Below, piece after piece: positions 16,284 through 25,970 of a stretch of 64,000 nt of DNA. A program made the position numbers and the translations under genes. Source of the DNA: Bacteroides mediterraneensis (lineage in GTDB: Bacteria; Bacteroidota; Bacteroidia; Bacteroidales; Bacteroidaceae). Where the stretch lies: assembly GCF_016900355.1 (NCBI RefSeq), contig NZ_JACJKA010000016.1, forward strand, positions 25,347 through 89,346. Reading direction: 5' to 3'. The notes beneath the pieces were generated by a model. That model saw only the letters and a list, made by a program, of their open reading frames with translations, did not search any database and was not told where the DNA came from. Position 1 is the stretch's first letter. Each line of letters opens with the position of its first letter.

Positions 16284-17795
16284 ATGGAGATAAAAGAGGA
16301 ACTATCTTTAGAAGATATAGATAAACTTCTTCTTCAAGAAGAGGAGTTAAATCTAACATCAGATATAAAGCAACAAATAAGTGAATCTTATGAGTTTCTT
16401 AAAGAATTTTCAAAGGAAAAGGTAATATACGGTATCAATACCGGTTTCGGGCCTATGGCTCAATGGAAGATTGAAGAAAAAGATCTGGAAAAATTACAAT
16501 ACAATATAATTCGTAGTCATTCAACGGGAGCAGGAAATCCGCTTCCCTCTATTTATGTAAGAGCCGCTCTTTTATCAAGGATTATGACTTTCATCAAAGG
16601 TCATTCTGGGGTGCATACCAATAGTGTTGAATTATTAATACAGTTCTTCAACAATAAAATATATCCAATTATACCTGAGCATGGGAGTGTTGGAGCAAGT
16701 GGAGATCTGGTACAGTTAGCTCATTTGGCTTTAGCATTAATTGGAGAAGGAGAAGTTTCTTATTTAGGGGAAATAATGAAATCATCTGTTGTACTAGAAC
16801 AGCTAGACCTTAAACCTTTGAAAATGTATATTCGAGAAGGGCTTGCTTTGACTAATGGAACAGCAGTTATGACAGGTATAGGTTTGGTTAATCTACTATT
16901 AGCAAAGAAACTTATACACTGGTCTTTAATGGCCTCAGTCATGATGAATGAGATAGCATCTTCTTATGATGATTTTATGTCAGAAGTCCTTAATGGACTG
17001 AAGTTGCATAAAGGGCAAAAAAGAGTGGCTGAACAAATGAGAAAGATATCCTCTGGTAGTAAAAGACTACGAAATAGAACAGAAGAACTTTACCATCCAC
17101 AGGATAAAAATGTATTTCAACATAAGGTACAGCCTTATTATTCATTAAGATGCATACCGCAAATATTAGGGCCAATCTATGATGAATGGGAAAATGCAAA
17201 AACAGTTTTAATTGATGAATTAAATTCTGTAGATGACAATCCTATCGTTGATAAAGATCATAACACCGTCTTGCACGGAGGAAATTTCCATGGAGATTAT
17301 GTTTCTTTTGAAATGGATAAGCTAAAGATTTCTATTACTAAATTAACCATGTTGACCGAAAGACAGATGAATTACCTATTCCATGATAGAATTAATGGAA
17401 TATTGCCACCATTCGTTAATTTAGGAAAGTTAGGACTTAATTATGGTCTCCAGGCTTCACAATTCACGGCAACATCTACTACAGCTGAGTGTCAAACATT
17501 ATCGAATCCAATGTATATACATTCTATACCAAATAACAATGACAATCAGGATATAGTATCAATGGGAACTAACTCAGCACTAATATGTGCTCATGTAATT
17601 GAAAACTCATTTCAGGTCATGGCAATTCATATGATGGCTTTAGTTCAGGCTGTAGATTGCTTACAAATAGCAGAAGACTTAGCACCTGAAACGAGGAGTT
17701 TATATAATCAAATAAGGAATATAGTTCCGTCATTTGCAGAAGATACACCAAAATATGAAGAGATAAGAAAGCTCGTTACTTTCTTGAAACAATAA
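16284..17795 (+). CDS. aromatic amino-acid ammonia-lyase (HAL/TAL family)
   Basis: 503 aa, normal family length. It shows the MIO-forming triad Ala-Ser-Gly at 138-140 inside GSVGASGDLVQ, the catalytic Tyr in YGINTGFG (49-56), and NNDNQDIVSMG near 420. The selectivity loop reads RSHSTGAG with Ser78-His79, as in histidine and tyrosine lyases rather than the Phe-Leu of PAL. The family eliminates ammonia from His, Tyr or Phe to give an aryl acrylate. In flexirubin-type clusters a TAL supplies p-coumarate as starter. First biosynthetic gene of the operon; a starter-unit role fits the PaaK-like ligase at the other end. Exact substrate uncertain. Confidence 0.9.
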   Translation: MEIKEELSLEDIDKLLLQEEELNLTSDIKQQISESYEFLKEFSKEKVIYGINTGFGPMAQWKIEEKDLEKLQYNIIRSHSTGAGNPLPSIYVRAALLSRIMTFIKGHSGVHTNSVELLIQFFNNKIYPIIPEHGSVGASGDLVQLAHLALALIGEGEVSYLGEIMKSSVVLEQLDLKPLKMYIREGLALTNGTAVMTGIGLVNLLLAKKLIHWSLMASVMMNEIASSYDDFMSEVLNGLKLHKGQKRVAEQMRKISSGSKRLRNRTEELYHPQDKNVFQHKVQPYYSLRCIPQILGPIYDEWENAKTVLIDELNSVDDNPIVDKDHNTVLHGGNFHGDYVSFEMDKLKISITKLTMLTERQMNYLFHDRINGILPPFVNLGKLGLNYGLQASQFTATSTTAECQTLSNPMYIHSIPNNNDNQDIVSMGTNSALICAHVIENSFQVMAIHMMALVQAVDCLQIAEDLAPETRSLYNQIRNIVPSFAEDTPKYEEIRKLVTFLKQ

Positions 17796-17812
17796 ACTAA
17801 AAGGGATTTAGT

Positions 17813-18556
17813 ATGTCATACAACACTAACAAATATGCACTTGTAACAGGCGGCAGTAGAGGTATAGGAAGAGCTGTCGCTATAAGACTTGCGCAAAGCG
17901 GATACAATATTGTAATAAATTATGTATCAAATAGAGAACAAGCGGAAGAAACTCAAAAAATAATCAAGGAATTAGGAGTAGAAACTGAAATCCTGCAGTT
18001 TGACGTTTCTAAAAAGAGTGAAGTAATTGCAGCTATTGAGAAGTGGAAAAGCAGTCATGAGAATGACTATATATCAGTATTGGTGAATAATGCCGGGATA
18101 AGAAAAGACAATCTTCTCATATGGATGCCTGAAGAAGACTGGTCTCAGGTGCTTAATATAAGTTTAAATGGATTCTATAATGTTACACATGCATTATTAC
18201 AGAATATGCTTGTGAAGAAATGGGGAAGGATAATAAATATCGTATCCTTATCTGGAATAAAAGGAATGCCAGGTCAAGTAAACTACTCAGCTGCAAAAGG
18301 AGGTGTAATAGCAGCAACCAAGGCACTTGCACAAGAAGTTGCAAAGAAAAAAGTCACAGTGAATGCTGTAGCACCAGGATTTATAGAAACTGATATGACA
18401 AGTGATTTGAACCAATCAGAATTGAAGGCGCATATACCAGTAGGAAGATTTGGCAAGCCGGAAGAGGTCGCAGAGCTTGTAAATTTCTTGGCTTCAGATT
18501 CAGCAGCTTACATCACTGGAGAGGTTATATCTATTAATGGAGGTATTTATACTTAA
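17813..18556 (+). CDS. 3-oxoacyl-ACP reductase (FabG/ApeQ-like KR)
   Basis: 247 aa SDR. The cofactor motif is TGGSRGIGRA (12-21), NNAG is at about 89-92, and the catalytic Ser and YxxxK appear as NIVSLSGIKG and VNYSAAKGG. The C-terminus ends SGEVISINGG-like (TGEVISINGGIYT). It reduces the beta-keto group to beta-hydroxy on the ACP-bound chain, preferring NADPH by the G-S-R motif. It sits between the lyase and a ketosynthase with 6-17 bp gaps, as in aryl-polyene clusters. Confidence 0.9.
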   Translation: MSYNTNKYALVTGGSRGIGRAVAIRLAQSGYNIVINYVSNREQAEETQKIIKELGVETEILQFDVSKKSEVIAAIEKWKSSHENDYISVLVNNAGIRKDNLLIWMPEEDWSQVLNISLNGFYNVTHALLQNMLVKKWGRIINIVSLSGIKGMPGQVNYSAAKGGVIAATKALAQEVAKKKVTVNAVAPGFIETDMTSDLNQSELKAHIPVGRFGKPEEVAELVNFLASDSAAYITGEVISINGGIYT

Positions 18557-18562
18557 GAATAT

Positions 18563-19786
18563 ATGAATAGAAGAGTTGTAATAACAGGTATGGGAATCTA
18601 TTCCTGTATCGGCCAAAATAAAGAAGAGGTACTTAAATCATTGTTTGAAGGAAAGTCAGGTATAGGTTTGGATCCCAAAAGAAAAGAAATGGGATATCGC
18701 TCTTCTCTGACTGGAATTTTAAAGACACCGAACCTAAAGAACCTATTGGATAGAAGACAAAGGTTATGCTTGCCAGAACAAGGACAATATGCATTTGTAG
18801 CAACAAAAGAAGCCTTGGAACAAGCTGGTATAGACCAGGACTATCTGAAAAACAATGAAGTAGGAATACTGTTTGGTAACGACAGTTGTGCAGAACCTGT
18901 AATAAAAGGTGCTGATATTATAAGGGAGCAGAAAAGTACGGTCATGGTTGGTTCAGGGAACATATTTCAAACCATGAACTCAACAATAACCATGAATCTG
19001 TCCACAATTTTCAATCTGAAAGGAATAAACTTTACAGTGTCCGGAGCTTGTGCAAGTGGTTCTCATGCTATAGGTTTAGGTTATTTACTTATAAAACAAG
19101 GGTTACAGGATTGTATAATATGTGGTGGAGCCGAAGAAGTAAATGTTTTCTCTGTTGGGAACTTTGATGCGTTAAGCGCATTTTCCATCAGAGAAGATGA
19201 GCCAACAAAAGCATCCCGACCTTTTGATAAGAACAGAGATGGTTTAGTACCAAGTGGTGGCGCAGCCTGTGTAATTATTGAAAGTTATGAATCGGCAATC
19301 AAGAGAGGAGCAACCATATTAGCAGAGATAATAGGTTATGGATTCTCTTCAAACGGTGATCACATATCCGTACCTAATGTAGATGGGCCAACACGTTCTT
19401 TAAGAAGAGCTATTCAAGATGCCGGAATAAACATCAATGATATTAAGTATATAAATGCTCATGCGACATCAACACCTATAGGTGATTTCAATGAAGCAAA
19501 AGCGATTAATGAGGTTTTTGGTGATCACAAACCTTTTGTTGCTTCAACAAAGTGCTTCACTGGTCATGAGATGTGGATGGCCGGAGCCAGTGAAATTGTT
19601 TATTCAACATTAATGATGCAAAACGATTTCATAGCAATGAACCTAAATTTTGAAGAACCTGATGAAGCATCTGCTCTATTGAATATACCTTCACAAAGAA
19701 TTGACATGCCTTTTGATACTTATCTGAGCAATTCGTTTGGATTCGGAGGTACAAATTCATCATTAATAGTAACTAAATTAAAATAA
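18563..19786 (+). CDS. beta-ketoacyl-ACP synthase (KS 1, FabF-like)
   Basis: 407 aa with a complete Cys-His-His set: Cys163 in SGACASGSHA, His in INAHATSTPIGD (about 303) and His in KCFTGHEMWMAGASE (about 337). Elongating KS of the FabF/KAS-II type. TGHEMWMAGA, instead of the common GHTLGAAG, also occurs in polyene-cluster ketosynthases. It lies directly before an ACP gene. Probably condenses malonyl units with the aryl chain, perhaps together with the CLF-like protein at 26 kb. Confidence 0.9.
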   Translation: MNRRVVITGMGIYSCIGQNKEEVLKSLFEGKSGIGLDPKRKEMGYRSSLTGILKTPNLKNLLDRRQRLCLPEQGQYAFVATKEALEQAGIDQDYLKNNEVGILFGNDSCAEPVIKGADIIREQKSTVMVGSGNIFQTMNSTITMNLSTIFNLKGINFTVSGACASGSHAIGLGYLLIKQGLQDCIICGGAEEVNVFSVGNFDALSAFSIREDEPTKASRPFDKNRDGLVPSGGAACVIIESYESAIKRGATILAEIIGYGFSSNGDHISVPNVDGPTRSLRRAIQDAGININDIKYINAHATSTPIGDFNEAKAINEVFGDHKPFVASTKCFTGHEMWMAGASEIVYSTLMMQNDFIAMNLNFEEPDEASALLNIPSQRIDMPFDTYLSNSFGFGGTNSSLIVTKLK

Positions 19787-19792
19787 ACAGAT

Positions 19793-20038
19793 ATGACAAA
19801 AGAAGAAATTATTGAAAAAGCTCGCACAATCCTTGCTGAAGAGTTTGAAATAGATGTTGATACAATAACACCAGATGCAACTTTAAAGGACACATTAGGA
19901 TTGGACAGTCTAGATCTTGTAGATGTGGTAGTTTTGGCTCAGCAGAACTTTGGAGTTACATTGACTGGTCCTGACTTCGTGGATGTGAAAACTTTCTCAG
20001 ATTTTTATGAATTATTGGAAAAGAAAATAAATGCATAA
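19793..20038 (+). CDS. acyl carrier protein 1
   Basis: 81 aa. The phosphopantetheine attachment motif is LGLDSLDLVD with Ser39; the four-helix pattern and acidic composition are typical. It overlaps the start of the next gene by 8 bp. A 4'-phosphopantetheinyl transferase is not encoded in the operon, so a host enzyme is presumably used. Confidence 0.9.
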   Translation: MTKEEIIEKARTILAEEFEIDVDTITPDATLKDTLGLDSLDLVDVVVLAQQNFGVTLTGPDFVDVKTFSDFYELLEKKINA

Positions 20039-20915
20039 ATCAGTGAAACGTAAATGGAGTGGAAAATCAAGAGGAGGGAAATTAGGCTATCTGTTTTTTA
20101 TTTACACAATAAAATTACTAGGAATCAAGATAGCCTATTGTTTCTTGGCCCTTGTCGTTATCCATTTTATTCCTTTTGCACCAAAAGCCACAAATGCAAT
20201 ATGGCTATATAACAGGAAAAGACTTCATTACGGGACACTTAAATCAATCTTGAAACTGTACCAGCATTATTATGTATTTGGTCAGACATTAATTGACAAA
20301 TTAGCGATAAAGAGCGGCCTATCAAGTAAATATCATTTTGAATTTGACAATTATCAAAGATTTATTGATATAATAGATAACAGTAAAGGTGTTATCTTGA
20401 TAGGTGCACATGTCGGATGCTGGGAAGCAGGTGCAGCATTTTTCGGTAACTATGGGAAAAAAATCAATATTGTAATGTTCGATACAGAACATCGCGGTAT
20501 TAAGGAAGCAATAGAGGATGCGTCAGAAAAGCAGAATTTTAAGATAATACCAGTAAATGAAGATACATTGGGTGCCATGATAAATATAAAAATGGCACTT
20601 AACAATGGCGAATACGTATGTTTTAATGGAGATAGGTATTTGGATGAAAATTCATCTATTGGTTTAGAATTCCTGGGTGGACAAGCCAGATTTCCCATAG
20701 GTCCGTTTAAGATTGCCAATAAATGTAGGGTTCCAGTTGTGTTCTATTATTCAATGCGAGAAAAGGGCTGTACTTACAGATTTATCTTTGAAGAAGCAGA
20801 CATAACTAAGGACACAACAACAGAGAATTTAATAAATCAATATATCAGGTCTTTAGAAAAAATAGTTAGAAAGTATCCACAACAGTGGTTTAATTTCTAT
20901 AGATTCTGGAATTAA
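20031..20915 (+). CDS. LpxL/HtrB-like lysophospholipid acyltransferase
   Basis: 294 aa. One N-terminal membrane segment (about 25-48). The catalytic H-x4-E is visible as AHVGCWEAG (about 124-132), followed by NGDRYLDENSSIGLEFLGG, the conserved second block of lipid A acyltransferases, and QQWFNFYRFW at the C-terminus. The family moves acyl chains from ACP to a lipid acceptor on the inner membrane. In aryl-polyene clusters such an enzyme is thought to place the polyene or a fatty acid on the lipid anchor. Confidence 0.85.
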   Translation: MHKSVKRKWSGKSRGGKLGYLFFIYTIKLLGIKIAYCFLALVVIHFIPFAPKATNAIWLYNRKRLHYGTLKSILKLYQHYYVFGQTLIDKLAIKSGLSSKYHFEFDNYQRFIDIIDNSKGVILIGAHVGCWEAGAAFFGNYGKKINIVMFDTEHRGIKEAIEDASEKQNFKIIPVNEDTLGAMINIKMALNNGEYVCFNGDRYLDENSSIGLEFLGGQARFPIGPFKIANKCRVPVVFYYSMREKGCTYRFIFEEADITKDTTTENLINQYIRSLEKIVRKYPQQWFNFYRFWN

Positions 20916-20925
20916 ATTGTTGAAA

Positions 20926-22032
20926 ATGAAACTTACACCCCAATTAGAGAAAATATATTCCCATGAGAGACTTACGGCAATAGAAGCTCAAAGAAGAGCG
21001 CAAGAAATTGCCTTTGGTCCAATAGTCTTTCAAGTATCAAGACTTATGGTAAAATTTGGGATTCTAGAACTATTGTCAAATAATAGAGAAGGTTTAACCC
21101 AGGAACAGATAGCAGAAAAAACAAGACTAAGTTTATACGCTGCACAAGTTTTACTGGAAGCGTCCTTGTCTATAGGGACAGTTTTGATAAAAGAAGATAA
21201 GTATCAACTGTCTAAAACAGGTTGGTTCCTTTTAAATGACAATATGGCAAAGGTGAATATGAACTTCAACCATGATGTTAACTATAAAGGTCTATTTAAT
21301 CTGGAAGAAGCCCTCTTGGAAGGCAAACCATCCGGATTGAAATCTTTTGGGGAGTGGCCAACCATATACGAAGCCTTATCAAGTTTACCTGAGCATGTGC
21401 AAAAAAGCTGGTTCGGCTTTGATCATTTCTATTCTGATGAATCATTTGAAGCTGCTCTGAAAATTATATTTGATGGTACAAAGAAAGTAAACAGGTTATT
21501 AGATGTAGGTGGGAATACAGGAAGATGGGCAACAAAATGTGTTCAATATAATCCATCTGTTGAAGTAACCATTATGGATTTGCCACAACAGCTTGCAATG
21601 ATGCGTGAACAGACAAAGAATATAGACGGTGCAGACAGAATACATGCATATCCATGTAATTTGTTAGATAAGTCTGTCAAGTTTCCTTCTCCTGCATTTG
21701 ATGTAATCTGGATGAGCCAGTTCTTGGACTGTTTTTCGGAAGAAGAAGTGACTAGTATATGTAAAAGAGCTGCTGAATCGATGGATGAAAATTCAAGATT
21801 ATATATTATGGAAACTTTCTGGGACAGACAGAAGTTTGAAACAGCAGCTTATTGTCTTACATTAACAAGCATATATTTTACAGCTCTAGCAAACGGAAAC
21901 AGTAAAATGTATCATTCATCTGATATGGAAAGATGTGTCAACAATGCCGGTCTTGAAATTGAAGAGATTGTTGACGGATTGGGATTAGGACATTCAATAA
22001 TGATCTGTAAGAAAAAAAATGGAAATAATTGA
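20926..22032 (+). CDS. SAM-dependent O-methyltransferase (dimerising, plant-OMT-like architecture)
   Basis: 368 aa from the ATG at 20926; a TTG at 20917 is also possible. The N-terminal ~110 residues form a winged-helix dimerisation domain (QIAEKTRLSLYAAQVLLEA). The SAM site is NRLLDVGGNTGRWA (about 192-205), with DLPQQLAMM after it and YIMETFWD late in the domain. It probably methylates the aryl head group or a hydroxyl on the product. Overlaps the next gene by 14 bp. Confidence 0.85.
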   Translation: MKLTPQLEKIYSHERLTAIEAQRRAQEIAFGPIVFQVSRLMVKFGILELLSNNREGLTQEQIAEKTRLSLYAAQVLLEASLSIGTVLIKEDKYQLSKTGWFLLNDNMAKVNMNFNHDVNYKGLFNLEEALLEGKPSGLKSFGEWPTIYEALSSLPEHVQKSWFGFDHFYSDESFEAALKIIFDGTKKVNRLLDVGGNTGRWATKCVQYNPSVEVTIMDLPQQLAMMREQTKNIDGADRIHAYPCNLLDKSVKFPSPAFDVIWMSQFLDCFSEEEVTSICKRAAESMDENSRLYIMETFWDRQKFETAAYCLTLTSIYFTALANGNSKMYHSSDMERCVNNAGLEIEEIVDGLGLGHSIMICKKKNGNN

Positions 22033-22423
22033 TTTGATACCACAAAGAGAACCGATAGTTATGGTAGACAAATTTGTCGGTATAACAAACGGTATCTCGG
22101 AAACTCAGTTGACAATCAAAAATGACAATATATTTGTGGAAAATGATTGTTTTACTGAATTTGGTCTTATTGAACACATAGCGCAATCAGCTGCAGCAAG
22201 AGTAGGATATATTTGCAGAAAAGAAAACAAGCCAATATCGATAGGTTATATAGGAGCTATTTCCAATATGGAAATAGTATTTCTACCGAAAATAAATGAC
22301 ATGTTAGAAACTAGAATTGAAATTCTTCAAGAAGTTTTTAATATTACTCTTATCAAGGCTGAATCTTTTACTGATGGCCGTTTAGCAGCAAGTTGTCAAA
22401 TGAAAATTTTCTTGAATTCATGA
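22019..22423 (+). CDS. hotdog-fold dehydratase-like protein (ApeP-like)
   Basis: 134 aa. It starts like FabZ/ApeP (IIDLIPQREPIVMVDKF), but the catalytic His of LLPHR is Gln here. FTEFGLIEHIAQSAAARVG matches the central helix with the acidic residue. ApeP-type proteins in aryl-polyene pathways pair with ApeI-type dehydratases, and a second FabZ-like gene is at 28.1 kb. It may therefore be the partner subunit. Overlaps genes on both sides. Confidence 0.8.
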   Translation: MEIIDLIPQREPIVMVDKFVGITNGISETQLTIKNDNIFVENDCFTEFGLIEHIAQSAAARVGYICRKENKPISIGYIGAISNMEIVFLPKINDMLETRIEILQEVFNITLIKAESFTDGRLAASCQMKIFLNS

Positions 22424-22863
22424 AGAAGAGGAAATATGATTCCACACCGTCCCTAGTGGGTGTAACAAAAGCCAAAGTTCGGTTCAGTGAGGTTGATTCA
22501 ATGAAAATAGTTTGGCATGGTTCGTATGTAAAATATTTTGAGGATGGAAGAGAAGCATTTGGCCGAGAATATCCAGGCATAGGGTATTTGGATATATATG
22601 CCAGCGGATATATGACTCCAATAGTGGATTTACAGATACAGTACTTAAACCCGCTTACAATAGATGATGACATCATAATAGAAACGAAGTATATTCAGAC
22701 ACCTGCAGCTAAGATCTGTTTTGAATACCTGATAAGAAAGTCTGATAGCAATATCATTGTTGCAAGAGGCAGTTCCGTTCAGGTTTTCATAGATAACAAT
22801 GGAGAAATGTGCTTGAACAATCCTCCGTTTTACGAGAAATGGAAAGAAAAATGGATAAAGTAA
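22420..22863 (+). CDS. 4HBT-type acyl thioesterase
   Basis: 147 aa from the ATG at 22420, which overlaps the previous stop (ATGA). Hotdog fold of the 4-hydroxybenzoyl-CoA thioesterase group: VRFSEVDSMKIVWHGSYVKYFEDGREAF, where Asp replaces nothing and sits at the usual catalytic place. Probably hydrolyses aryl or polyene thioesters from ACP, as editing or release. Role in the pathway inferred from context. Confidence 0.8.
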   Translation: MKKRKYDSTPSLVGVTKAKVRFSEVDSMKIVWHGSYVKYFEDGREAFGREYPGIGYLDIYASGYMTPIVDLQIQYLNPLTIDDDIIIETKYIQTPAAKICFEYLIRKSDSNIIVARGSSVQVFIDNNGEMCLNNPPFYEKWKEKWIK

Positions 22864-24524
22864 AACAAGTATATATAGGACATGACAGTTTGATAACATC
22901 TTTAGGAGAAAAGATGCAAACCTTCTATGCATTAGAGCAAAAGGAGTGTGGACTCAGCTATAATGAAAAATATGGAATGATAGTAGGGACTATAAACAGG
23001 GCCTTACCTTTAGCATATCAACAAGAGGGATGCACATTCTTTGAATCGCTAGTGATAAATAATACATTAGCAATTATCAATGAATCTCAGTTAGACGTAA
23101 AAGACCAAAGGCTTTTAGTCATTTTATCTACGACAAAAGGTAATATCAATAAATTAGAAGAAAATGTCAGTCCAGTCCCAGAAGATGCATTTTTAGGTAC
23201 AACTGCATTGAAGCTACAAGCATATTTAGGACTTTCAAATTTGCCATTGATTGTTTCCAATGCTTGTATTTCTGGAGTGTCAGCCCTAATCATAGCCAGA
23301 GAAATAATACTACAAGGTATATATGACAATATTATCGTAGTCGGCTGTGATACGCTAAGTCCATTTATAACAGAGGGATTTGCTTCATTTAAGTCTATTA
23401 GTTCAAAACCTTGTAGACCATATGATAAGAATCGTGATGGGCTATGTCTGGGAGAAGCATGTGGGGCTATACTCTTAACATCAGATAAAAGTCAAGCCAG
23501 GCGCCCATATTTGTATCTTAACGGCGGTGCAATAACCAATGATGCAAATCATATATCTGGTCCGTCAAGAACCGGTGACGGATTGTATTTAGCTATTGAA
23601 AGGGCATTAAGCGAAGCCAACCTCGATAAAAATGATATAGGTTTTATAAACGCACATGGCACTTCAACTGTATATAATGATGAAATGGAGAGTAAGGCTA
23701 TTGCTTTGGCAGGACTTACTGATAAGCCTATAAATAGTTTTAAGTCATATATAGGCCATACTTTAGGTGCTTCAGGCGTGGTAGAAACCATACTGTGCAT
23801 TCAAGAACTTCTAACAAAAAGAGTTTTTGCAACTTTAGGATTCGAGGAACTTGGAACTTCATGTACCATAAGCGTAAGTTCTAATGAACAGACGTTTACA
23901 AAAGAGGCATTTATAAAAACGGCTTCCGGATTTGGTGGATGCAATGCTGCCATTGCTGTTTCTTCTGAATGCTATAAAGGTATCCATCCAAACTATGATA
24001 TTCATGTAAAAGAAGTATGTCATTACAGCTTGCCAGTTTCATGTGAAGCATTTCATGATTTTATTAGGGCAGAATACAAGAAGTTAGGTGAGACCAACAT
24101 GAAATTTTATAAGATGAGTGATTTATGTAAGGCTGCATATGTTTCTATGGCAAATCTGTTGGAACAGTATTCATTGAATCAATATTCGTCAGAAGATATA
24201 TCCATAGTTCTAGCAAACAGGTCTTCGTCTCTTGATGCGGATATAGAGCACCAGAAAGTCATCAATAAGCATTCAGAAGAAGGGGCTTCTCCTGCAATCT
24301 TTGTATATACCTTACCAAATGTTGTTAATGGAGAACTGTGTATTCGCCATAAGATAAAAGGGAATAACACATTCTTTGTTGAAGATAAAGACAATGGAAC
24401 CGCAGAAAAATATGCGAAGCTATTGATTGAAACAGGAAAGGCAAAGGCTGTCATTTGTGGATGGTGTGAAAAGTTAAGTGAAAAGTATGAAGTAAATTTG
24501 AAATTATTAATTAGAGAAAAATAA
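22851..24524 (+). CDS. ketosynthase fused to an incomplete KS-like C-terminal domain (KS 2)
   Basis: 557 aa from the ATG at 22851, overlapping the thioesterase gene by 13 bp. Residues 1-375 form a KS with Cys139 (NACISGVSA), His in NAHGTSTVYND and His in YIGHTLGASG, all present. About 170 further residues follow (SMANLLEQY, then LANRSSSLDADIEH and FVYTLPNVVNGELCIRH), resembling the first part of the KS-like family found in polyene clusters (Ketoacyl-synt_2 type). Such two-part proteins occur in Bacteroidetes flexirubin loci. It may perform the first condensation on the aryl starter. Confidence 0.8.
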   Translation: MDKVKQVYIGHDSLITSLGEKMQTFYALEQKECGLSYNEKYGMIVGTINRALPLAYQQEGCTFFESLVINNTLAIINESQLDVKDQRLLVILSTTKGNINKLEENVSPVPEDAFLGTTALKLQAYLGLSNLPLIVSNACISGVSALIIAREIILQGIYDNIIVVGCDTLSPFITEGFASFKSISSKPCRPYDKNRDGLCLGEACGAILLTSDKSQARRPYLYLNGGAITNDANHISGPSRTGDGLYLAIERALSEANLDKNDIGFINAHGTSTVYNDEMESKAIALAGLTDKPINSFKSYIGHTLGASGVVETILCIQELLTKRVFATLGFEELGTSCTISVSSNEQTFTKEAFIKTASGFGGCNAAIAVSSECYKGIHPNYDIHVKEVCHYSLPVSCEAFHDFIRAEYKKLGETNMKFYKMSDLCKAAYVSMANLLEQYSLNQYSSEDISIVLANRSSSLDADIEHQKVINKHSEEGASPAIFVYTLPNVVNGELCIRHKIKGNNTFFVEDKDNGTAEKYAKLLIETGKAKAVICGWCEKLSEKYEVNLKLLIREK

Positions 24525-24530
24525 ATAATT

Positions 24531-24785
24531 ATGGAACAACTAGTAAAAGAACTCAAACAGCATTTGATTGAGGAATTAAATTTAGAAGAAATAACTGTTG
24601 AAGATATTGATACAGATGCACCATTATTTGGTGATGGATTAGGACTGGATTCAATAGATGCATTGGAAGTAATACTCATACTTGAAAAGTATTATGGTGT
24701 TAAATTGTCCAATTCAGCAGAAGCCAAACCTATCTTTTACTCTGTACGAACACTTGCTGAATACATTGAGAAAAACAAGAAATAA
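24531..24785 (+). CDS. acyl carrier protein 2
   Basis: 84 aa, with GDGLGLDSIDALEV and the attachment Ser at 41. It lies between KS 2 and KS 3, 6 and 9 bp away. Two ACPs are the norm in aryl-polyene clusters, and possibly one is reserved for the starter. Confidence 0.9.
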   Translation: MEQLVKELKQHLIEELNLEEITVEDIDTDAPLFGDGLGLDSIDALEVILILEKYYGVKLSNSAEAKPIFYSVRTLAEYIEKNKK

Positions 24786-24794
24786 AATATTATA

Positions 24795-25970
24795 ATGAGC
24801 ATTGTAGTTAGCGGCTTAGGTATAGTTTCTTCACTAGGCATTGGAGTAGAAGAAAACTTATCACAATTATATTCAGGACAAAGTGGTATATCTCTTTGTC
24901 CTGAAATACTAATAACCAACAATAAATTACCTGTTGGTGAAATAAGATATTCAAACGAACAACTAAAAGAAAAACTAGGTATATCAGCAAATAAAGTAAT
25001 ATCTAGAACAGCATTATTGGGAATGCTTGCCGTTAAAGAAGCCATTATAGACTCACAAATAGATGTGACCAGTTATAAAATTGGTCTAATATCATCGACT
25101 TCTGTAGGTGGTATGGATCAAACAGAAATATTCTTTAAAGATTATATTAAAGACAATACTAAAGGTGATTTAAGGCAAGTACTCATGCACGATTGTGCAG
25201 CTTCAACTAAAGCGATATGCAATTATTGTAACATTAATGGTTATTCAACGACTATCAGTACAGCATGCTCTTCATCAGCCAATGCTATAATAAAAGGATA
25301 TAACTTATTAAAGCATGGTGTATTGGATGCAGTTATTGTAGGAGGTTGCGATGCTTTAAGTGCATTTACTTTGAACGGTTTTAAATCCCTTATGATATTA
25401 GACAAAGAACTATGTAAGCCGTTTGATGAAAGAAGAGCCGGACTTAATCTTGGCGAAGGTGCTGGATACATTGTTCTTCAAAGAGAAGAAGACTGTAATA
25501 AAAAGTACTGCCGTCTTTCTGGATTTGCCAATACGAATGATGCATTCCATCAAACGGCATCATCAGAAAATGGCGAAGGTGCTTATCTTGCTATGAATAA
25601 AGCACTATCGATGGCAGGTTTACACCCGGAATCGATAGATTATATAAATGCTCATGGTACAGGTACACCGAATAACGACTTAACGGAATCAATAGCTATA
25701 TCACGCATATTTAATCAGAAAATGCCTCTAATATGCTCCACAAAGTCTTATACAGGACATACATTAGCAGCATCGGGAGGTATAGAAGCTGTATTTTCCA
25801 TATTATCAATTAAGGAAGGTTTTGTACCTGAATCACTTAATTTTGCTGTGCCAATGCATAATGGAGTAATACCAAATACAAGCCTTCATAGACAAGAAAT
25901 AAAAACTGTTCTCTCTAATTCTTTTGGATTTGGAGGTAATTGTTCAACTTTAATATTCTCTAAGCAATAA
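24795..25970 (+). CDS. beta-ketoacyl-ACP synthase (KS 3)
   Basis: 391 aa with an intact triad: Cys158 in STACSSSANA, His in NAHGTGTPNND and His in SYTGHTLAASGG. FabF-type elongating KS; it ends LSNSFGFGGNCSTLIF. The stop overlaps the start of the CLF-like gene (TAATG), the arrangement usual for KS/CLF pairs, which supports a heterodimer that sets chain length. Confidence 0.9.
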   Translation: MSIVVSGLGIVSSLGIGVEENLSQLYSGQSGISLCPEILITNNKLPVGEIRYSNEQLKEKLGISANKVISRTALLGMLAVKEAIIDSQIDVTSYKIGLISSTSVGGMDQTEIFFKDYIKDNTKGDLRQVLMHDCAASTKAICNYCNINGYSTTISTACSSSANAIIKGYNLLKHGVLDAVIVGGCDALSAFTLNGFKSLMILDKELCKPFDERRAGLNLGEGAGYIVLQREEDCNKKYCRLSGFANTNDAFHQTASSENGEGAYLAMNKALSMAGLHPESIDYINAHGTGTPNNDLTESIAISRIFNQKMPLICSTKSYTGHTLAASGGIEAVFSILSIKEGFVPESLNFAVPMHNGVIPNTSLHRQEIKTVLSNSFGFGGNCSTLIFSKQ

